Source of the DNA: Adiantum capillus-veneris
Taxonomy: Eukaryota; Streptophyta; Polypodiopsida; Polypodiales; Pteridaceae
Length of the DNA stretch: 64,000 nt
Direction of reading: 5' to 3'
Assembly (NCBI GenBank): GCA_014529385.2
Contig: CM043946.1
Location: 21,258,577-21,322,576 of the forward strand
Positions 57,683 through 64,000 of the stretch are shown here, in pieces (position 1 is the stretch's first letter; each line of letters starts with the position of its first letter). The notes under the pieces are model-generated. The model saw only the letters and a program-made list of their open reading frames with translations, was not told where the DNA came from and ran no database searches. A program made the position numbers and the translations under genes.

Positions 57683-58180
57683 TGGAATTGGAGTTGATCT
57701 CTTTAGATAGTTAATTCTAGTGTTAGAAGTTTACAGTTACGGGTGATGTGTTAGTTCAAGCAGTAGACTGGAAAAGAAAATAGAAACTGAACTGGAATAC
57801 ATCTACTAGAATGAGAAACAGACTGAAGTACTGAGAATGATGTTCAAATTCAAATTCAAATTCAGACTGATAGAAAATGAGTACAAACTACGTATGACTA
57901 GAGTATACTCGACTGCTGTATTTAGGATTACAGATGAAAGATTACAGATAAAGATGATGTAGCTCAAGAACAGTTCGGGGACTAAGGATTATGAATCAAA
58001 AGTTAAGCAAAAGTACAACCGACAAATGCCAACCCAAATGCCAACCCGATTACAATGTAATGGGTCCTATTTATATGCCTTGGGAATTATTGTGGTAACT
58101 GCCATGGTAATTACTGACTGATGCACTGTTCGTCTCACATGAGCTGGTTCCCTTCAGTGAGACTGTCTCAGCCATCTACA
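57683..58180 (-). repeat. 5' LTR of the minus-strand gypsy (right copy)
   Basis: Begins TGGAATTGG and ends CATCTACA on the plus strand. It carries the active-side promoter for the minus strand. Confidence 0.93.
58068..58075 (-). promoter_or_regulatory. TATA box of the minus-strand gypsy 5' LTR
   Basis: TATAAATA on the minus strand, conserved in both LTRs, about 105 bases from the outer LTR end. U3 would therefore be short. Confidence 0.5.
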
Positions 58181-58185
58181 GGGAC
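58181..58185. repeat. Right target-site duplication (gggac)
   Basis: Identical to 49279-49283. Confidence 0.9.
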
Positions 58186-58528
58186 AAGCGAGGTCTACAA
58201 AAATCATTAGAGAAAAAGAACAAGGACCTTGAGTTGGAGCTTAAACTAAAGCAATCTCAACGCAGAGACCTGGCTTTAATGCGGGTGCAAAGAGAAGACG
58301 AGCTGCTAAAAGAAATAGCTGAGCTTAAAAGAGTCAACCAGCTGTTGAGATATGGACGGCCAGAAACTCGAGAAGAAACAGGAACTTTAGAACAACCACA
58401 GATAGAGATCCCGTCAGTTTCTTTCGCTGAGATGGAGACACAACACAGCAGAAGGGCTAGGTGGCAAGGAGGAATTCTAGGTACAAATAATAAAACTCAT
58501 ACAATATCAATGGTCTAGCTGTCAAAAC

Positions 58529-59251
58529 ATTAGGAGATTTCGGAGGTCATTTGGAGGGCCTTCTAAGAAATTCTATTTCTCTCTCTAGAAAATGTTCTTA
58601 AAATAAACTTGTACTTGTTGCCTACGTCCAAAAGGACAATTGAACACTCTGAAAAGTGAACCTAACTTTTCAAAAATCCTTGAAAATGGTCACTTTTTCA
58701 TTCAATGCGTGTGTCATTTTCATGAAGTACACGACGTTCATTCAATATAGCTTTCGTCATCATTGAAATTATAAAAATCACAAAATTATCAGTTGGTGTT
58801 ATAATTTAAAGTTTTTGATACCGCTAATGCATTCAAAATGACCAAAAACTTTAAAAATGTATATCTACTTACCTCAATCTGACAGCCAGAGAGGGAGACA
58901 TTGTCAAAATACCTCTAAAAATGAGATTTTGCCTCACGGTGCGCGGGGGGACATATGGAAAATTCCAAGTAGCCCTCCACGCGCCGTGAGGCAAAAAATT
59001 AAAAACATGGATCTCGGCACGTAGAGGGTCATCTAGAATTCTTTAAACGGTCCCTCGCGCGCCTACCTCATGAAAAAATCATTCACATTGAATAAAAAGG
59101 CGTCCGTTTTCAAGGACCACTAACACCTTTTTTATATTTTTCTCAATATCAATCTATTTTTCTACGTAATGTAAGCTCTTCTTTCATTGGAGGAGCGCTT
59201 TTTCCTCTCTCTTCTAAAAGGACCTCCAAAAGACCCCCGAAATCTCCTAAT
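58529..59251. mobile_element. 723-bp foldback / MITE-like inverted-repeat element
   Basis: The first 40 bases (ATTAGGAGATTTCGG...) match the reverse complement of the last 40 (...CCGAAATCTCCTAAT) at about 85% by eye. Weaker inverted similarity continues inwards for about 200 bases (TCCTTGAAAA, TTTTTCATTCAATG and TTTCATGA pair with their complements near 59050-59130). A separate inner inverted repeat (TGCCTCACGG near 58931 with CCGTGAGGCA near 58985) is GC-rich. There is no ORF. No clear target duplication is seen, so the superfamily is open (Mutator-like or foldback). It sits between two ORFs of the giant, and its right end abuts the next ATG. Confidence 0.6.
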
Positions 59252-60203
59252 GGCTGAGGAAGACGCACTAAAAGAAAGGATTACACAAGAGGTAGATGAG
59301 CAGTGGAAGGCATCGATGGATTGGGAGTTGAGAGTTCTTCACTCTGTCAACGTTACATAACTCACTCCCAATCAAATCAATGCGCAACGGCATCAGCCAT
59401 CCCTGGCATATCCTTTGATAAAGGTGGAGTTTTTCCAAGTCAAAGAAAGGCTTTACAAAGACATGCAAATAGAAGGCGCAAATCAAGACCAACCAAAGTG
59501 GAGGCTGAGCTCGTTGAAAAAGAATCCAAGGTATCTAATTTTGATCACAAGAGCACGTGCGCACTTCAAAAAGATCCCACTTTTTGTCCTGTACCAAGGG
59601 TAGAGACATGGCAAGAACATGAGGCAGTAACAAAGACGCAGCCAACGTGGTTGAACTACCCTAGATTGCCTGCTCCAGAAAAGGGACCATCGATAGAAGA
59701 GTACATGGTAAAAACCTTAACGGTGCCATGTCCTTCTTCAAAAGTCTACCGGATCTATCATGTGCAATGTTATATAAAATCTACCGAATGCTGCTCATCT
59801 GCATCGAAGTTTTCCATGACCCAGAGCAAGCAATCATCCCATGGATGTCATTCCTCGAGGATAATAAATGTTTATGCTACGATCTCAGTGGCCAACCTTC
59901 CGAAGAAGTCCGCTATGGCTTCTACACCAGACGTATGTTCTTACCTTCTTGCAATATATTGGCGTTTGAGGAAGCGTTCTACACACGGTTCTTGGCCATT
60001 TGCGAACGAAGATATTTGCACCAGTGATCAGTAACTTGACTTTGAGATTTGTAGGCTACTCAGTAGTGGAGCTTAAATACAGAGTAACTATGCAGCTTTT
60101 GCAGGTTCCAGAAAAACAAAGAGAGGTCAGATACAAAAAGGTCCTAAATGTGCTTAAAGATCACCTCACCAGCCGTCAATCCGAAGACTACTTCAGCCCA
60201 TAA
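59250..60203 (+). pseudogene. Last ORF region of the giant element
   Basis: The ATG at 59250 (MAEEDALKERITQEVDEQW) lies at the very edge of the inverted-repeat unit. The region codes for hydrophilic text with basic patches (RLYKDMQIEGANQDQPKWRL near 59.45 kb) and ends in a plausible C-terminus (YKKVLNVLKDHLTSRQSEDY near 60.17 kb), 38 bases before the 3' LTR. I know no homologue. A post-pol ORF in this place would normally be expressed from a spliced RNA. The region is broken several times. Confidence 0.45.
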
Positions 60204-60225
60204 AGCTGTGTCAAGGACAATACAG

Positions 60226-60240
60226 GTGAGGAGGGGGGAA
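60226..60240 (+). other. Polypurine tract of the giant element
   Basis: GTGAGGAGGGGGGAA, two bases before the 3' LTR start. Confidence 0.85.
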
Positions 60241-60241
60241 T

Positions 60242-61122
60242 TGTTAGCAGCAAGCTAACTCGGACACTCTATCATAAAAACACTTATTATTTAATCGAGA
60301 ATATTCTAACTCCTATTTTTTGGATAAACCTTGCAATTGATGAATCAAGGCTACAAGCTTCCATATTGTATCAACCTGACATTACATGTCCAAATTATTA
60401 GTTTTGACCACCAAAAACCTTGGCTAAGGTTTAAAAGCCAAATTTTGTAAGCTATTATTAAGTTTTGGATAATGAAATACACAGTGTGAGTTGATGGCGC
60501 TCACTTCTCTCCTTCTCGCGCTTCCTACTCCCTTCCCGGTTGTCATATTGCAGTCGCGTTTGTTGCATTGCAACCGCACATAAGATCGGCATTGACGTAA
60601 ACACTTCAAGGTATTTCGTAGCTTTTGGCATCGGCAACCTACGGCCTAATTTCATTATAAGTAGAAATTTACACTTCAAATTAAAAACTAAGCATACGCG
60701 GGGTATTGGGGCATCATTGCTAAGCATTTAGGTGCATTCTCGGTTGAAAACGACTAGGTCAAATATCCATTGTTATTAATAATTGCGATTTTGGCCCTTG
60801 ACCTAAAGTGGGATTTGAAACCATAAGCATGTGTGCTTAGGTCTTATAAACTTGTCCTAGAAGTCTCATTACGTTTGGATGTCATTTGATTATGTAACGG
60901 ATGTGATTTGTTTCTCGATGAGCTATTGGCTTTTGGTGATTTCAGCCACTTGAGTGTAGCTTGAGTTAGATGCGAGTTGTTTGTTGTTTTCTGAGAGATT
61001 GACAACCTCTTGTAGCCTCTATACACTAGTTGAGCGAGCTTCGTCCCATGGATTAACAATGTAATCGTGGTTCTCGATAAATCTACAATAAGATAGGAGT
61101 GAGGTTAGACGCCCGTCCCACA
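60242..61122 (+). repeat. 3' LTR of the giant element
   Basis: 881 bases, TGTTAGCAGC to CGTCCCACA, about 90% identical by eye to the split 5' LTR. The target duplication ggcat follows. Confidence 0.92.
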
Positions 61123-61127
61123 GGCAT

Positions 61128-61226
61128 ATATACAATGGCCAAGGGAAAAACCTCCTAGTGAGGGAAACATTCCCCGACGGTCCTAAGTGTGTTTACACAC
61201 ATCACTACCACATGTATATGGTAACA
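61128..61226 (-). repeat. Proximal part of the 3' LTR of the outermost copia
   Basis: On the minus strand the LTR begins TGTTACCATATACATG at 61226, right after the purine tract AGTGGGGATT. It continues beyond the giant at 15346-15219. Confidence 0.65.
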
Positions 61227-61243
61227 AATCCCCACTAGAGTGA
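61227..61243 (-). other. Polypurine tract of the outermost copia
   Basis: The minus strand reads CTAGTGGGGATT, the usual form before a plant copia 3' LTR. Confidence 0.6.
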
Positions 61244-61259
61244 TGCGGTGATTGAGAGC

Positions 61260-62860
61260 TAGCACATGAGTAAAGGGAAGTGCCATGCCTTGAGGACATG
61301 ATCAGTCCATAAAGGGAAGCAAGCCCAAAGCTTTATGGAAATCTTTGAACTTCTCACGAGGCAATGCCTTTGTGAAAAGATCTGCAAGAGTGTCCTGTGT
61401 TGGCACATAAACCAATCTGATCTCTCTTGCTGAGAGGCTCTCTTGACATAGTGGTAATTCACTTGAATGTGCTTTGTGCGAGCATGAAAAATTGGGTTCC
61501 TCATGCAACTTCCAATGCGCTCTGACTGTCAGTGAAGATAGTTTTGGCAGTAATCTATCCAACACCCAAATCATCCATAAGGCATTAAAGCCATACACAC
61601 TCAACCATAGTTGTTCCTCAAACCATAGTTGTGCCTCACAAGTAGAAGTGGCCACAGTAGGTTGCTCAGTCGTGATATACATGAATTGCCAAGCATGAAA
61701 CAAAAACCACATGTAGACACTAAAGTGTCAAAACAACCAGCTCAATTTGAGTCCAAAAGATCATGTAAGTTTGGCGGCAATGGTCCCTCCTTGGGATAAA
61801 ACAAGCCAAGATGTAAAGTTCCACTCAAGTAGAGGAAAATCCTCTTGAAAACTTACCAATGCTTAGACCCTAGGCTATGCATAAATTTTCTAACCTATGA
61901 GACTGCAAACTAAACATCCAACCTTGTGCTACATACATAAATGAGGCATCCAACATTAGTTTGGTAAAGACTGACATCTGCAAGATCACCATCATCATGA
62001 AGACTCAATTTCAAACATGTTTCCATGGGAGTGGCAATAGGTTTTCAATCATCAAGTCCAAACTTACATAGCAATGTCTCTATGTAACTTTTTTGACACA
62101 AGGAAATACCACCATCACACTACTTAAATTGGATACCCAAGTAATGATGACACATCCCCAAATCTTTCATCTTGAAAATAGCATTTAAATCAGCCTTACA
62201 TTCAGCAATATGTCTCTCATTTGGTCTAGTGATCATCAAATCATCTACATAAAGAACCACAATGAGAAATACATCACCCTCACGCTTTACATCCAATGTG
62301 CTTTCTGCTGGACTCTTATTATGAAAGACTCATTTGAAAAAATGAGTCTCAGCCTTCTCATACCAAGTACGAGGAGATTGCTTTAACCCATACAAAGCTT
62401 TGTTACATTTGCACACCTTATCCTCTTGTCCTTTCTTGACAAAATTGCAAATCTGAGTTTCATAAACTTACTCAAATATGTCACCATTCAAGAAAGCAGT
62501 AACAATGTCTGACTAATGTACATCATAACCGAATGAGTTGCCAATTCACATAGAAAACACACAGTAGTCATACGCTAGTGGGAGCAAAAGTCTCTTCATA
62601 ATCTATGCCTTTTTATTGTGAAACCTTTGCAAAAAATTGAGCCTTATAGCGATCAGTCTCACCATCCGGCTTGCATTTCAACTTGTAAACCCATTTTGTA
62701 CCAATGGCCTTTTTTCCAGGAGGCAGATCATATAAAGTCCATGTTTCATTCTCTATAAGTAATCATATTTTGATTGCATGGCAGCCATCCAATTTCTTGC
62801 AATTTAGGCTTCATAAAATACACAGTTTCCTCAACATTGTATAAGCTAGACACAACCAAA
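61260..62860 (-). pseudogene. Outermost copia: reverse transcriptase and RNase H
   Basis: The RNase H end is at 61302-61712, with QDTLADLFTKALPREKFKDF, a C-terminal landmark of copia pol, and STCEAQLWF. Reverse transcriptase text lies further right on the same strand: LYVDDLM near 62245, KALYGLKQSPRTWYEKAE near 62370-62400, and KWVYKLKCK-type text near 62680. The polymerase copies the element RNA. It is broken many times and is the oldest pol here. Confidence 0.8.
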
Positions 62861-62939
62861 GCATAAAAAACTGATGCATAAGATGCATGGCAAGAACCTA
62901 ATCAAGTACGACTAGACAAAGGTGAATCAAATTTGTTGT

Positions 62940-64000
62940 CATGTAAAGTATGCACTAGTCATTTAGGCATACCTCTAGCTTGCTCATTTTTACCCCTTTC
63001 CTCATCAAGTACATCATGTACATCTGCATCAGTAATAGGCTGATCTGTAGAATTTTCAAAAACCCCCATAGGTTGTACATTTGCCTCATTGGAATTTACA
63101 GTCGTACTTCCACCACTAAAAAGAGGCAACAAAGTGTCATAAATATCCTGTGAGCTTATATTACTATCTCTAGTATATGACAGCAAGGGTTGAACAGAAT
63201 CTCTCACAAACACACCATCCCAAGAAACCAGAATACATTTTATTTGTGGATGAGACAAGCTGTAACTTTTTCTTTCGGCACTATAACCAACAAAAAATAA
63301 ATGACAGCCTTATCATCCAATTTTTTGTGTTGTGTTTGCGACACCAAAGCATATGCCAATTAGCCAAAAACACGCATGTGCTCAATTGAAGGCTTTCTAT
63401 CATGCCATGCTTCATTTGGAGTAATAGAATACAAAGCTTTTATAGGACACATGTTTAGTACATAAGTGGCACACATGATGCCCTCAAGCCAAAACAAACG
63501 CGGAAAATCTTGAGTTTTGACCATACATCGTGCCATTTTCATAAGTGACCTATTTTTCCTCTCAGCAACACCATTTTGTTGAGGCGCTGGTGTTTTATCC
63601 CACGACTAGCTAGAAATGAATTAAATTCATGGGACATATAATCCCCCCCTTGATTGGAATGGAGGGTGCCGATAGTACATTGCGAGACATTTTAAGCCAT
63701 AGACAAAAATATCTTGAAGTACATAAATACTTCGGACTTTTCTTTAAGCGGAAATACCCATGCATGCCTGGAGTAATCATAAATGAAAGTCATGAAGTAA
63801 AGTAATTGCCCAAGGACAGAGTTTGTATAGGCCCACAAATATCACTATGCACAAGCTGAAACCTGCATGTGGCCCTAACTTGACCATCCTTTGGAAACTT
63901 TGAACGTTGCATCTTACCCAAAATACAGCCTTCACACAAACATGTTTGAGAGGTTCTTCAAGAGGTGGCAAAGAAGAAGCCATATCAGAGTTTTGAAAAC
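62940..64000 (-). pseudogene. Outermost copia: integrase and linker (cut by the window edge)
   Basis: The linker 62959-63258 is acidic and Ser-rich. Integrase text follows to the right: MARCMVKTQDFPRLFW, ATYVLNMCPIKALYSITPNEAW and EHMRVFG at 63360-63542, with an NGVAERKNRSL-type block near 63560. The gag-pre-integrase block with its Cys residues is near 63.9 kb. The element continues past 64000, so gag and the 5' LTR are not visible. Broken. Confidence 0.8.

Larger units (their letters stand above)
49284..58180 (-). mobile_element. Minus-strand Ty3/gypsy element inserted in the giant
   Basis: Two 498-base LTRs (49284-49781 and 57683-58180) are flanked by a perfect gggac duplication. Minus-strand order from the right is 5' LTR, gag with zinc knuckles, protease, remnants of reverse transcriptase and integrase, and a long accessory region, then the 3' LTR. 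The middle of pol is largely absent, so the copy is defective. The LTRs are about 92% identical by eye, which is younger than the giant it entered. It is broken many times. Its lineage within Ty3/gypsy is not resolved. Confidence 0.92.
47545..58518 (+). pseudogene. Giant element post-pol ORF, Gln/Glu/Pro-rich and coiled coil, split by an insertion
   Basis: An ATG at 47545 follows an acceptor-like CTCAACAG. The region encodes a low-complexity protein with a long Gln/Glu/Pro-rich segment (48.36-48.74 kb, for example QPQPQAQEQP) and heptad-rich coiled coils (KEMEELGDLLTKL near 49.05 kb; ELKLKQSQRRDLALMR and EIAELKRVNQLL at 58.23-58.35 kb). The minus-strand gypsy at 49284-58180 sits inside it. 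Athila-type elements often carry an extra, spliced ORF here, sometimes called envelope-like. This one has no visible signal peptide or transmembrane segment. The region is broken. Function unknown. Confidence 0.55.

Overview
The window is a stack of plant transposable elements with no host gene that I can recognise. The primer-binding sites are plant-type: initiator tRNA-Met for one Ty1/copia element and tRNA-Asp for two Ty3/gypsy elements. One Ty3/gypsy element has the double RNase H of the Tat lineage, which is known from land plants. Long CT, TG and AT microsatellites and multi-kilobase LTRs fit a large, repeat-rich seed-plant genome. I cannot name the species.

Layout. 1-6458: a Ty1/copia element (+) with about 97% LTR identity. 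6459-7459: part of the 3' LTR of an unrelated minus-strand element. 7460-10066: decayed internal sequence, including a plus-strand fragment of an accessory retroelement ORF (9.2-10.0 kb). 10067-13569: the 5' end of a minus-strand gypsy element, made of an LTR, a tRNA-Asp primer site, a 2.1 kb leader with repeated palindromes, and a first ORF. 13570-15218: AT-rich sequence with no gene. From 15219 to the right edge everything lies within one nested set. A minus-strand copia has its 3' LTR at 15219-15346 plus 61128-61226 and its pol at 61.3-64 kb. It was entered by a giant gypsy element (+, 15347-61122; 5-bp target duplication ggcgt/ggcat; about 19 kb once insertions are discounted). The giant's 5' LTR was entered by a non-autonomous LTR element (+, 15513-33460). 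One LTR of that element was entered by a young Tat element (-, 15610-27958). The giant's 3' half was separately entered by a minus-strand gypsy (49284-58180; target duplication gggac). A 723-bp inverted-repeat (foldback or MITE-like) unit lies at 58529-59251.

The most unusual content is as follows. (1) The young Tat element carries four extra ORFs between its 5' LTR and gag. They form two tandem paralogous pairs (A1-A2, B1-B2), and the B proteins have an F-box-like N-terminal motif. (2) The giant and the 10-13.6 kb element share an architecture: LTR, tRNA-Asp primer site, a conserved splice-donor-like GGGTAAGTAG motif, an array of about 22-24-bp palindromes at spacings often near 290 bp, then a homologous first ORF. 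The palindromes differ in sequence but have the same layout. (3) The giant has a tandemly duplicated integrase zinc-binding module, a second retropepsin-like domain after the integrase, and a second palindrome array before its post-pol ORFs. (4) An accessory ORF family is shared between the 9.2-10.0 kb fragment and the 49-58 kb element.

Relative ages follow from nesting and from eye-counted LTR divergence. The right-hand copia is oldest, followed by the giant (about 10%), then the gypsy at 49-58 kb and the non-autonomous element (both under about 10%), with the Tat element the youngest (about 0.3%). All divergence values are counts by eye, not computed alignments.
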